Part shown: positions 28,177-37,314 of the stretch, one piece after another | Position numbering within the stretch: position 1 is the first letter of the stretch | Layout: each line of letters begins with the position of its first letter | Program-made: the position numbers and the translations under genes | Notes under the pieces: model-generated | Database searches by the model: none | The model's input: the letters and a program-made list of their open reading frames with translations, nothing else | Told to the model about the DNA's origin: nothing | Source: Nitrospina sp. | Lineage (GTDB): Bacteria > Nitrospinota > Nitrospinia > Nitrospinales > JACRGP01 | Direction: 5' to 3' | Length of the DNA stretch: 64,000 nucleotides | NCBI GenBank assembly: GCA_024648695.1 | Contig: JACAVV010000006.1 | Span: forward strand, 124,001 to 188,000

Positions 28177-31100
28177 ATGGTAAAAATGACTACATTTACA
28201 GCAAAGCTGTTTTTTCCTTTATTTGCACTTATATTTTTCATTCCTTCCCTTTGGGCCTCTCCTGTTCAAAATAAAAGTTTATCTGAAAAATTTTCATTGG
28301 AGTCAAATGGGACTACTTTAAAGTTGCTTCAAAAGGTTGAAGCTCTGAACCTATCTCTCCATCAATTGTCCCTGGATGGCTTTTCCAAAGTGGAAATTCA
28401 TCAACCGTCTCCCACTTCTAAATTTATTTTGAATGCAAATGGTTCAAGTATAAATACAATTGACGCTTTTTGGTCCAATGGCCAATTGGAAATCCGTTCC
28501 CCGGATTCTCTGACCCTTGGTGAGAAAATTAACATCACGGCTCCTTCACTTTTTATTTCTGCAGAAAATATCAACATGGGTGGAGAACTAATTTCAGAAG
28601 GAGGAACCATAGCAATCCACTCAATGGACTCGCTGATTATTAAAGGTAACATCGATGTTTCCGAAGACAAAGCTGGCCTCATTGAATTAGAAGGGCGTGT
28701 TGTGTATGTGTTGGGAAGCCTTGATGCGAATGGAAAATCGCAAGCTGGAAAAATCCTGATAAAGGCCGAAAATATTCTTCAAGCAGGCAACATATCTGCT
28801 GATTCTGAAAATGGCCCTGCTGGAGAAATCGACCTCGAATTCGATCATCGATATATCGACCAGGAAAATAGTAGTGTCACGGCTTCCTCCAATTCCGGAG
28901 AATCAGGAGGGAGCATTCGACTATTAGGCGGACCCAGGGCTCGCCTTTTTTCATCGGGTCAGCACAAGGTAACCGGAAATTCCGAACCAGGCCACGGAGG
29001 AGAAATCCAGTTTTTGGGACAAGACTTGTTTTTAGAAGGTGCCCGGTTGGATGCTTCCGGCTTTGCTGGGGGTGGAATAATCCGCGTGGGTGGCGATTAT
29101 CAAGGATCCGGTTCTCTTCCACAAGCGCGAAGCACCAGGATTTCAGCCGCTTCTGTATTGATGGCTGATGCCAGGGAATATGGATCCGGAGGGGATGTGG
29201 TTATTTGGTCAAAAAATCAAACGCAATTTTTTGGTCAAGTAAGCGCCGAAAGCCCAAATAAAAATGGCTTCGTAGAAATTTCCAGTAAGGACAAACTGAA
29301 CTCGGTCGGGGCGGTTTCTTCGGGAACCCTGCTTTTGGATCCAAAAGATGTCAACGTTGATGATAGCGCCACCACATTTCCTCAAATTACAATCACGGAC
29401 CCCAATCCCAATGGAAGTAATTTTGGAGAATATATTGTTCCTCTTACCAATGGCAACTATGTGATTACCGACTCGGGCGATAACCTCAACGGCACCAAAA
29501 GCGGAGCGGCTTATCTTTTCAATGGCAAGTCAGGAGCTCTGATCGCCACTTTGACGGGGTCCGCAATGGATCACGAGGTGGGTTCAAGTGGTATTACCGC
29601 TTTAACCAATGGCAACTATGTCGTTGAAAGTCCACTTTGGGATAATGGGGGAACTGCAGATGTAGGGGCCGTGACCTGGGGTAATGGCTCTACTGGAATC
29701 AGCGGTGTCGTCAGTACCGACAACAGTCTTCATGGAACCACAGCCGGCGATGAGGTTAGCAGTGAATCTCCTACCGCTTTACCCAACGGCAATTATGTTG
29801 TAACCAGTCCGGAATGGGATAATGGGGGAACTGCCAATGCAGGAGCCGTGACTTGGGCAAATGGCGATAAAGGCCTTACAGGTCCTGTGACCACTGCCAA
29901 TAGTTTATATGGAACTACTGCAAGTGACAGTGTCGGGGATAGTGGTATCGTTGTTTTGAGCAATGGGAATTATGTCGTTCCAATCTCTAAATGGGACAAT
30001 GGGGCAATGATGGATGCGGGAGCCGCAACCTGGGGGGATGCCAGCATGGCTATTATGGGCGCCGTAGACTCTTCCAATAGTTTAGTTGGAACCTCTGCTG
30101 ATGATAAAGTCGGGAGTGGCATCACAGCTCTAACAAACGGCAATTATGTCCTCCGAACTCCCAATTGGGACGATGGGGGAACGGCAAATGTCGGGGCCGT
30201 GACCTGGGGTGACGGCTCCTCAGGCACGAAAGGCCTCGTCAGTAAATTCAACAGTCTGTATGGTTCCACTATGGAGGACCGAATCGGTGATGCTGGGGTA
30301 ATTGCCTTGACCAATGGGAACTATGTGGTTGCCAGCAACGATTGGGATAATGGTGGAACCGTTGATGCCGGAGCTGTTACCTGGGGAGATGGTTCCATGG
30401 GTACCGTGGGCGAGGTAACCACTGCAAACAGTCTTTACGGCACCACAGCCGATGATAATGTAGGCCTCAACCATTTAGCTTTGACCAATGGGAATTACGT
30501 TATTATGAGTCGTCTCTGGGACAATGGTGGGACGGCAAATGTCGGTGCCGTGACCTGGGGAAATGGTTCCATGGGTACCGTGGGCGAGGTAACCACTTCA
30601 AACAGTCTTCACGGAGTCACAGCAGGCGACTCCGTTAGTTTCTCAGCCGGCACGACCGTTGCGGCATTGACTAATGGAAACTATGTTGTGGGAAGCGGTT
30701 TATGGGATAACAACGGGACAGCGGATATCGGAGCGGTTACCTGGTGTGATGGGTCCACTGGAACTACAACGGGACCCGTCACCACATCTAACAGCCTTTA
30801 TGGAACCACGGCAAGCGATAGAATCAGTTCAGGCGATATTACCGCTTTGAATAACGGCAATTATGTGGTGGCGAGCCATCAATGGGATAACAGCGGCACG
30901 GTTGATGCCGGAGCGGTTACCTGGGGAAATGGCACCATGGGAATTACAGGGCCGGTCAGCGTTTCAAACAGTCTGTATGGTACCACCGCCAGTGACCAGG
31001 TGGGAGAAACAGGGATTACAGCATTGGCAAATGGGAATTACGTTGTCATAAGCAAATTATGGGATAACGGCGGCACAGCTGACGTAGGCGCCGCCACATG

Positions 31101-33879
31101 GGGAAACGGAACAACGGGGATCACCGGACCTGTGAGTACTTCCAACAGCCTGCACGGTTCTACGGCCAGCGATGAGGTGGGTGGAACCAATGTTCAGGAA
31201 TTAGACAATGGCTCATATGTGGTGGTAAGTCGTAATTGGGACAACGGGGGCAATGCCGATGCCGGAGCAGTCACCCTTGCCGATGGAAATAAAGGAATAA
31301 CAGGCCCCGTGACTAATCTCAACAGCGTTATTGGACAAGCCGCCTCCACAGTTGTGACAAATAATGTTGATAATGACCCAACAAATAATACCTTTGCAGT
31401 AGGATTTTTGGATGAAGGAACCGGCACCGTCCGGCTTGCATGCGACACCCTGGATTCACTCTCTTTTGGGTGTTTGGCTAATGATTCGGCAACCATCACT
31501 TCTCAGTTTCTCACCGATGTTTTAAATACCGGAACCGCGGTCAGCCTTCAGGCCAACAATGACTTGACCGTGACAAGCGCCATTACGGCAAATAACCCTG
31601 GCGGTGATGGAGGCGCGCTCACGCTTCAAGCCGGACGAAGTGTTTTTATCAATAATAATATCACTACGGACAATGGCGCCCTCACCATTATAGGTAACGA
31701 TCTGCTCGCCAATGGAGTTGAAGACGGCGCTCGGGATGCCGGTAATGCGGTCATCACAATGAATGGAGGAACCAATCTTGATTCCGGTACCGGCCCTATC
31801 ACGATTGAGTTGCGAACTGGAAGTGATAAGACCAATACCGGATGCGGCGATGTGAGCCTCGAGTCGGTGAGCGGAGGTGTTCTCACTGTGGATGTGCAAT
31901 GCAACACGTCCACTCTGATGATTAATAATGCAATCAATGCAAGTTCGGTAACCCTGGATGCCGATAACGATATCAGTTTTTCCGCAAACGGAGACATCAC
32001 CTCTACCGGGACCCTTATGGTGCGAGCCGATTCAGATTCCAATTCCGATGCAGGCTCCGGAGGAGCGCTCACCATGGTGGATGGCTCGGTTCTGGATGCA
32101 GGTGCATCTTCTATCACTTTGAGCGCGGACGAGAACATCACTTTAGCCAAAGTGATGACGACAGGTTCTTCCAATTCTGCGGTGACCCTCACTTCCGTCA
32201 GCGATTCTATTGTAGACGCGGGAACCACGGCTGAAAATGTCACCGCCACCAACGGAGGAATTGTCGTCACTACGGGCATGGACCTTGGTGAGTCGAGCAA
32301 CTTTATCGAAGGCACTGTCAATACACTCGATTTAAGTGGCGTTGCGGGGTCTGACTTTTTCAACAATGCCGGAACCACTGTTGGATTCGATAGCACTTTC
32401 AGCAATGGCGAAGAATCAACCACCAATGTGAACCTCGGTGTTTCCCTAAACCAAATTAATGGCACCACTACGGTGGCCTACGCGGTTACTGGAGGGACGG
32501 CTTCAGGAAGCGGAACGGATTTTACTTTGGCTAACGGCACCCTCACCTTCACGCCCGGAGACAATACAGAAAATATTGCCTTAAGTGTCGTGGATGATTT
32601 TATTGAGGAAGGCGATGAAACAATCATAGTAACTTTATTGAATCCATCCAACGCCAATTTGGGGTCGAACACAACACATATCTATACTATCAACGCAAAC
32701 GATACTCAGCCAACGGTGGCTTTTGATTCTTCCAGTATCGCTGTTGCGGAATCTGCTGGTACGGTAAATATACCCGTCTCCCTTACAAATAACTTTGGTC
32801 TCGCAATCACAATCGATTATACCGTTAGCGGTGGAACAGCCACTGGCGGAGGTGTCGATTACACATTGGCATCTGGAACCCTCACGTTTAATCCAGGCGA
32901 CACCACTCAAAATATTTCGGTAAGTATCGTGGGAGACAGCTTTGTTGAGCTGGATGAAACGGTCACTCTCACCCTGTCGAATCCCGTGAACACCTCCCTG
33001 GGAGGGATTTCAACTCACACTTTGTCGATACAGGACGACGATACCGTCCCTACCCTGGGATTTGATACCACCTCTTCGGAAGCATTCGAATCATCGACCA
33101 ATCCAAGCATTGGATTATCCCTATCCAATATATTTAGTTCAGACATCACCGTGGATTATGGGGTCACCGGGGGAACAGCCACAGGGGAAGGAACCGACTA
33201 CACGTTAGCGAATGGCAACTTGACCTTCACTGCGGGTACCCTCATACAAACTATTTCCCCTACGGTAATAGACGACACTTTGCAGGAAAATAATGAAACC
33301 ATAATCATCACACTCAGTAACCCTGTCGGTGGAGTTTTGGGAAACAATTCATCCCATACATACTTTATAAACGATGACGATTTTAGCTTGCCCGAAGCCA
33401 AACGGGAATCCCAGGTAGTTTCTCCCTATTGGCAGATCGATAGCGCGACTTACACGTTTATTGGAGTGTCTCACCCATCTTTGGAGCAAATGAATTCCAA
33501 TATTGGAGTCCGGGCTTTGGCTATGACCAATGAGGGATTACCTTTGGTTCAACCTTTGGAATTTACCATTGAATCCAGCCAGACCCAGAGGATATTCATC
33601 ATTCAAAGCAATCACCCGTTCCTGAGTCCAACAACAGTACCGGACGGATTATTTTTAGTCGGCAATCCCGATTCCATCAAGCACGGACAATTGCAGTTCA
33701 CACCCCTGGCAACCAATCCTGAAAATATGTTTGACAATGGATATCCCGACATCACCATGTTGCATTATTGGGGCGCTGTGGTTGTTCAGGCAACATCCAC
33801 CGGCTTCGCTATGGAATTCGTTGGCGATAATCAGGACTCCAGAGCTCTCCATACCCCCTACTTCAGCGGAGTGAATTGA
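28177..33879 (+). CDS. Giant exported FHA-like / DUF5650-repeat / Calx-beta protein
   Basis: 1900 residues, ATG 28177 with GAGGG seven bases upstream. Signal peptide about 1-28. Residues about 90-385 are a filamentous-haemagglutinin-like beta-helix (ISAENINMGGELISEGGTIA; SGGDVVIWSKNQTQFFGQVS), typical of large exoproteins. Residues about 420-1055 hold one atypical and ten typical ~58-residue repeats of the form LTNGNYVV.S..WDNGGTA-GAVTWGNG..G..G.V...NSL.G (DUF5650 type). A second haemagglutinin-like segment follows (about 1120-1390), then three Calx-beta domains (about 1395-1740) and the C-terminal domain shared with the 1392-aa protein. No TpsB-type transporter gene is nearby, so the export route is open. 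Confidence 0.9.
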   Translation: MVKMTTFTAKLFFPLFALIFFIPSLWASPVQNKSLSEKFSLESNGTTLKLLQKVEALNLSLHQLSLDGFSKVEIHQPSPTSKFILNANGSSINTIDAFWSNGQLEIRSPDSLTLGEKINITAPSLFISAENINMGGELISEGGTIAIHSMDSLIIKGNIDVSEDKAGLIELEGRVVYVLGSLDANGKSQAGKILIKAENILQAGNISADSENGPAGEIDLEFDHRYIDQENSSVTASSNSGESGGSIRLLGGPRARLFSSGQHKVTGNSEPGHGGEIQFLGQDLFLEGARLDASGFAGGGIIRVGGDYQGSGSLPQARSTRISAASVLMADAREYGSGGDVVIWSKNQTQFFGQVSAESPNKNGFVEISSKDKLNSVGAVSSGTLLLDPKDVNVDDSATTFPQITITDPNPNGSNFGEYIVPLTNGNYVITDSGDNLNGTKSGAAYLFNGKSGALIATLTGSAMDHEVGSSGITALTNGNYVVESPLWDNGGTADVGAVTWGNGSTGISGVVSTDNSLHGTTAGDEVSSESPTALPNGNYVVTSPEWDNGGTANAGAVTWANGDKGLTGPVTTANSLYGTTASDSVGDSGIVVLSNGNYVVPISKWDNGAMMDAGAATWGDASMAIMGAVDSSNSLVGTSADDKVGSGITALTNGNYVLRTPNWDDGGTANVGAVTWGDGSSGTKGLVSKFNSLYGSTMEDRIGDAGVIALTNGNYVVASNDWDNGGTVDAGAVTWGDGSMGTVGEVTTANSLYGTTADDNVGLNHLALTNGNYVIMSRLWDNGGTANVGAVTWGNGSMGTVGEVTTSNSLHGVTAGDSVSFSAGTTVAALTNGNYVVGSGLWDNNGTADIGAVTWCDGSTGTTTGPVTTSNSLYGTTASDRISSGDITALNNGNYVVASHQWDNSGTVDAGAVTWGNGTMGITGPVSVSNSLYGTTASDQVGETGITALANGNYVVISKLWDNGGTADVGAATWGNGTTGITGPVSTSNSLHGSTASDEVGGTNVQELDNGSYVVVSRNWDNGGNADAGAVTLADGNKGITGPVTNLNSVIGQAASTVVTNNVDNDPTNNTFAVGFLDEGTGTVRLACDTLDSLSFGCLANDSATITSQFLTDVLNTGTAVSLQANNDLTVTSAITANNPGGDGGALTLQAGRSVFINNNITTDNGALTIIGNDLLANGVEDGARDAGNAVITMNGGTNLDSGTGPITIELRTGSDKTNTGCGDVSLESVSGGVLTVDVQCNTSTLMINNAINASSVTLDADNDISFSANGDITSTGTLMVRADSDSNSDAGSGGALTMVDGSVLDAGASSITLSADENITLAKVMTTGSSNSAVTLTSVSDSIVDAGTTAENVTATNGGIVVTTGMDLGESSNFIEGTVNTLDLSGVAGSDFFNNAGTTVGFDSTFSNGEESTTNVNLGVSLNQINGTTTVAYAVTGGTASGSGTDFTLANGTLTFTPGDNTENIALSVVDDFIEEGDETIIVTLLNPSNANLGSNTTHIYTINANDTQPTVAFDSSSIAVAESAGTVNIPVSLTNNFGLAITIDYTVSGGTATGGGVDYTLASGTLTFNPGDTTQNISVSIVGDSFVELDETVTLTLSNPVNTSLGGISTHTLSIQDDDTVPTLGFDTTSSEAFESSTNPSIGLSLSNIFSSDITVDYGVTGGTATGEGTDYTLANGNLTFTAGTLIQTISPTVIDDTLQENNETIIITLSNPVGGVLGNNSSHTYFINDDDFSLPEAKRESQVVSPYWQIDSATYTFIGVSHPSLEQMNSNIGVRALAMTNEGLPLVQPLEFTIESSQTQRIFIIQSNHPFLSPTTVPDGLFLVGNPDSIKHGQLQFTPLATNPENMFDNGYPDITMLHYWGAVVVQATSTGFAMEFVGDNQDSRALHTPYFSGVN
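29440..31335 (+). repeat. Array of about eleven DUF5650-type coding repeats, ~174-bp period
   Basis: Each unit begins with an NGNYV-type segment and contains WDNGG, GAVTWG and NSL-G. Protein period about 58 residues, DNA period about 174 bases. A 33-base stretch is identical at 30391-30423 and 30565-30597, exactly 174 bases apart, so at least one unit was duplicated recently. The first unit (around 29440) is atypical. Confidence 0.85.
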
Positions 33880-33883
33880 GGCG

Positions 33884-33912
33884 TTGACAGGTTGTCGTTC
33901 CATCCGTATCCT
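33884..33912 (+). promoter_or_regulatory. Sigma-70-type promoter of the MoxR gene pair
   Basis: TTGACA (33884-33889), 17-base spacer, TATCCT (33907-33912). Begins five bases after the stop of the 1900-aa gene, so the MoxR pair appears to have its own promoter. Predicted start about 33919. Confidence 0.6.
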
Positions 33913-33951
33913 TTAGAGAATTATTAATTCTATTTGGAACGGTCTTATTAC

Positions 33952-34890
33952 ATGGAATACAATAGCAAAACGGTCACTGTAGAAGGAGTGACGCTGGTAC
34001 TCAATCAACCTGACGATTCGGAACCGCAATGGATCGGGCAGGATGAAATACTGAGGCAGATTCTAGCATGCTGGCTGGTGGTATCTGAAAAGGATTTTCC
34101 ACTGTCTCCCCGCATTGTGGGGATGCCGGGCATCGGCAAGACCACATTGGGAATGGTCGCGGCGAAATCGCGCAAACAACCTTTGTATATTTTTCAATGC
34201 ACCAGCGACACGCGTCCGGAGGATTTACTAATCACTCCGGTGTTAGCGGAATCCGGCAAGATTTCGTATCACGCCTCTCCTCTCGTGACAGCCATGCTAC
34301 AAGGCGGCATTTGTATTCTGGATGAAGGCAACCGCATGAATGAAAAGAGCTGGGCTTCGCTCGCGCCTTTGCTGGATCACCGGCGTTATGTGGAATCCAT
34401 CATTGCCGGAATCAAGATTCAGGCTCATCCAGAGTTTCGTTGTTGCGTGACGATGAATAATGACGAATCGACCTTTGAAATTCCGGATTACATTCTTTCC
34501 AGACTGCAACCTACCCTTTCCTTGTCCATGCCTTCGTTCAAGGACGAAATGGCTATTCTCAAATATCACCTTCCCTTTGCGGATGCGGAATTACTTAACA
34601 TGACGGTTGAGTTTTTGCAGAGGTCGCATCAACTGGACCTCGATTATTCGCCTCGTGACGGAATTCATATTTTGCAATACGCGCTCAAGCGCATGAGTCA
34701 GGATTTGGAACATCCTCTCTCCAAAGATTCAGTTTGGCGGGAGTCTATCGAGAAAGTCCTGGGCGAAGAGGCTCTCGATCTGGACAGTCTGGCGGAAAGA
34801 AAGCGCCGTGCTCTTGGAAGCGAGAGCCTTCCAATGGGTCTGGGCGATTTCTTTTTCAACGAGGACAGCCCCTTGCATCCTGATTCCTGA
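33952..34890 (+). CDS. MoxR-type AAA+ ATPase
   Basis: 312 residues from ATG 33952 (TTG 33934 in frame as alternative). Walker A GMPGIGKT (57-64), Walker [11 protein letters not shown] with D124-E125, sensor-1 segment VTMNND (166-171), and a downstream ILSRLQP arginine region. The call is to the MoxR/dynein-like AAA clade, ATPases that usually act as chaperones for a partner protein encoded next door. Twenty bases separate its stop from the next gene, so they form an operon. No von Willebrand-A gene, the usual MoxR partner, is present. Confidence 0.88.
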   Translation: MEYNSKTVTVEGVTLVLNQPDDSEPQWIGQDEILRQILACWLVVSEKDFPLSPRIVGMPGIGKTTLGMVAAKSRKQPLYIFQCTSDTRPEDLLITPVLAESGKISYHASPLVTAMLQGGICILDEGNRMNEKSWASLAPLLDHRRYVESIIAGIKIQAHPEFRCCVTMNNDESTFEIPDYILSRLQPTLSLSMPSFKDEMAILKYHLPFADAELLNMTVEFLQRSHQLDLDYSPRDGIHILQYALKRMSQDLEHPLSKDSVWRESIEKVLGEEALDLDSLAERKRRALGSESLPMGLGDFFFNEDSPLHPDS

Positions 34891-34909
34891 TTTCTATTCC
34901 GACAAATCA

Positions 34910-36733
34910 ATGACCGATATTTTTAAACTCAGCGACCGAGTCCGCTTACTACCCGTAGTGTACGGTAGCGGCAATTTCAGTCAGGCCATTCGCAAACAAT
35001 TGCTAGGATCGCAATGCGATTGCCTGGCCGTATGCTTGCCGCCGGAGTTCCAATCAACCGTGGAGGCTGGAATTGAAAAACTGCCATACATTACCCTGAG
35101 TTGCCTGCCAGAAAAAGAGGACGTGTTTTCATACGTTCCCATCGATCCTTGTCAGCCCACCATCATGGGCTTAAGGATAGCGATGCAGGAGGGAATCCCA
35201 AGAGCCTTTGTGGACCGAAGTGTTGCGGAATACCAAGTACGGCGTTTCGATTTTCCGGACACCTTTGCTTTACGCAAACTCTCTATGGAAACGTTTTGTG
35301 CAGGCTTTCTTCCGGCGATCCCCAAACCTGAACGAGATGACCAGGCGGATTTACGTGCGAAATGGATTGCCTATCGGCTACACAGTCTGGAGGTGGATCA
35401 TTCCCGGATTGTTTGCATTTGTTCGATCCTCGATTGGCCCTGGATCAAGCGCGCATTCGATGAACGGGAAGCCTATAGCAAACCCGAAGCTCTAGATTCC
35501 ACTCCCCGCCTTTGGGGCCTGGAGCCGAACACGCTGTTTTTTGCGCTGTCCGAATTTCCTTACATCACATATTTATATGAAAAGAACCGGGAAGAGTTGC
35601 GGTCGGACAAAGACCTTTCAGTGGACGGGGTTAAAGAAATAATTTTGAAAGCCCGTGACCTGTTTCTCGAAAAGCGCAAAGGGCGGTACCATAATTTAAA
35701 TGCTTCAACTTTACAAATTTACTTGCAATACCTCCGCAACCTGTCGCTGATGGAAAATCGACTCACACCCGATTTATACACTTTAGGTTCCACCGCCAGA
35801 CAGATTGGTGGCGATGTTTTTTCTCTAGCTGTAATTGAAGCCGCCCGGGAATACCCGTTTCAGAGCCAGTATCCGGAAATGGAAACCATGAGTTTGGGGA
35901 TTGAAAAGGCCAGCATTGACGACGAGCATGTGGTGACCATGAAAAACCGTCTTTCCGAAACGGCTTATGAATGGCGTAACCTGAATTTGAAGGTGGAGCC
36001 GGATCCTGAAAAACAGGACCAATGGCGCTATACCTGGAATCCTTACGGACAGTGCTCCTGGCCCCCGGAGGATGACCGAATTGAAAGTTTTCATACCCAT
36101 GTGAGGGAGCAATCGAAACTCTTGCTTTCCTCGGATTTGGCGCGCAGTGAAAAATTTACTTCCTCGGTTAAAGACGGGATCGACATGCGTGAGACATTGA
36201 GAAACTGGCACACTGGGGACATTTATGTTCAGGAAATTCCACCATCAAAAGGCAAAGTCGAGATCGTGGTCTTTCTGTTCGAAATGGAACCCGATCCCAA
36301 GAAGTATTCATGGTGCCAAACCTGGTTTGCCGAGCACCAGGAAGAATCGACCCTTTGTTTTTTCGCAACCAGTTTTGGGGATAAGCTGATAGGTCCCGGC
36401 ATCGCACAAGCCACTTACGGAGGCTGTATGATGATCTTTCCTCCACGTCCCATACCCAATATTTGGGAGGATCCAAGGTTGTATCACAGTTCTACTTTGG
36501 AAGAAAAACTGCTGGAAGGGGCATTTTTTCATTCCCGGGAACGTCACGTGACGGTGGTCTCTCCAAATCTCCCACCTGTAGCATGGAAACAGTTGGCCCG
36601 TTTTTACAAAAAACGGATAATCCACATTCCATTAAAACGCTTTTCTCATCAAACCATCGAAAAAATTCGATGTTTTCATGTTTTAAACGGAAAAGAAATA
36701 CGCTCGTTCGCAAGCCGCTTTATTGGGGAATGA
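34910..36733 (+). CDS. MoxR-associated protein, possible EreA/TraB-like (DUF5682-type)
   Basis: 607 residues, ATG 34910 twenty bases after the ATPase. I do not recognise it with certainty. The N-terminal third has the layout of EreA/ChaN/TraB-like proteins used as the third component of MoxR ternary systems: CDCLAVCLPPEFQSTVEAGI, then YVPIDPCQPTIMGLRIAMQE ending GIPRAFVDRS, and RLHSLEVDHSRIVCICSILD. The middle (about 285-350) is helical. The C-terminal ~200 residues (VEIVVFLFEMEPDP; STLCFFATSFGDKLIGPGIA) are a mixed alpha/beta region without DxSxS, so it is not a plain VWA domain. No signal peptide or transmembrane helix. Confidence 0.55.
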   Translation: MTDIFKLSDRVRLLPVVYGSGNFSQAIRKQLLGSQCDCLAVCLPPEFQSTVEAGIEKLPYITLSCLPEKEDVFSYVPIDPCQPTIMGLRIAMQEGIPRAFVDRSVAEYQVRRFDFPDTFALRKLSMETFCAGFLPAIPKPERDDQADLRAKWIAYRLHSLEVDHSRIVCICSILDWPWIKRAFDEREAYSKPEALDSTPRLWGLEPNTLFFALSEFPYITYLYEKNREELRSDKDLSVDGVKEIILKARDLFLEKRKGRYHNLNASTLQIYLQYLRNLSLMENRLTPDLYTLGSTARQIGGDVFSLAVIEAAREYPFQSQYPEMETMSLGIEKASIDDEHVVTMKNRLSETAYEWRNLNLKVEPDPEKQDQWRYTWNPYGQCSWPPEDDRIESFHTHVREQSKLLLSSDLARSEKFTSSVKDGIDMRETLRNWHTGDIYVQEIPPSKGKVEIVVFLFEMEPDPKKYSWCQTWFAEHQEESTLCFFATSFGDKLIGPGIAQATYGGCMMIFPPRPIPNIWEDPRLYHSSTLEEKLLEGAFFHSRERHVTVVSPNLPPVAWKQLARFYKKRIIHIPLKRFSHQTIEKIRCFHVLNGKEIRSFASRFIGE

Positions 36734-36747
36734 ATTTACGGCGAGTT

Positions 36748-37161
36748 TTAAAAAGGATCACTTTGAAGCGTGTTGGCAATCATAAAAAGGCCAATACAAA
36801 GCAGGCCCATACTGGCGACCAATACCGCGCCTCCCAATATGTCTTTTATTATTTTAATTTTGGGGTGGACGGTAGGATGTAAATGGTCAATCAGCTTTTC
36901 AAATGCAGTGTTGACCAACTCCAGAGCCAAAACGGTTGCTGATCCAAACAGGGCCAATCCCCACCAGAGTGCGCTGGGTTGCAATAGGGCAAGAGTCAGA
37001 ACCATAGCAAAAAAACCCATAACCTGATTTCGAAAGCTCACTTCCTCTCGCCAGGCAAACTGCAAACCTTCCAAACAAACTTTAATCCTTTGAGGCAGTG
37101 ACTTTACAGGGTAAAGTGCTTTGGGATCTCTTAGAATTTCTACGATTCTGGTTTTAACCAT
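36748..37161 (-). CDS. dgkA: Diacylglycerol kinase, prokaryotic DgkA type
   Basis: About 137 residues from ATG 37161; ATG 37200 and TTG 37230 are in frame and the start is uncertain because no good Shine-Dalgarno is visible. Three transmembrane helices; the signature ALELVNTAFEKLIDHLHP and KIIKDILGGAVLVASM matches the DgkA active-site region (E-x-x-N-T-x-x-E and K-D-x-x-x-A-A). Phosphorylates diacylglycerol or undecaprenol to recycle lipid intermediates. Convergent with the MoxR partner gene. Confidence 0.85.
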   Translation of the reverse strand: MVKTRIVEILRDPKALYPVKSLPQRIKVCLEGLQFAWREEVSFRNQVMGFFAMVLTLALLQPSALWWGLALFGSATVLALELVNTAFEKLIDHLHPTVHPKIKIIKDILGGAVLVASMGLLCIGLFMIANTLQSDPF

Positions 37162-37314
37162 GATCGAAAAAAATATAAATAAGAAATTTATTGATCGCAT
37201 CCATTCATATTTAGAATGGAAGGAGATCAAAAGTATATTTTAAAGTTTCAGGTAAACCATTGTATTCACTCCTTCGGGAAAAACAAGGATTTTTGGTCAA
37301 TTTTTTAGTAAATC

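Noticed and set aside
29440-31335. CRISPR-like regular repeat array
   Set aside because: The ~174-bp periodic repeats are in-frame coding repeats (DUF5650 type) with diverged sequence, not short identical repeats with unique spacers.
31626-32468. 280-aa minus-strand ORF inside the 1900-aa gene
   Set aside because: Antisense of serine/threonine/glycine-rich repeats; composition is low complexity and there is no Shine-Dalgarno.
34910-36733. VWA protein as MoxR partner
   Set aside because: No DxSxS MIDAS motif can be found, so the usual MoxR-VWA call is not supported.
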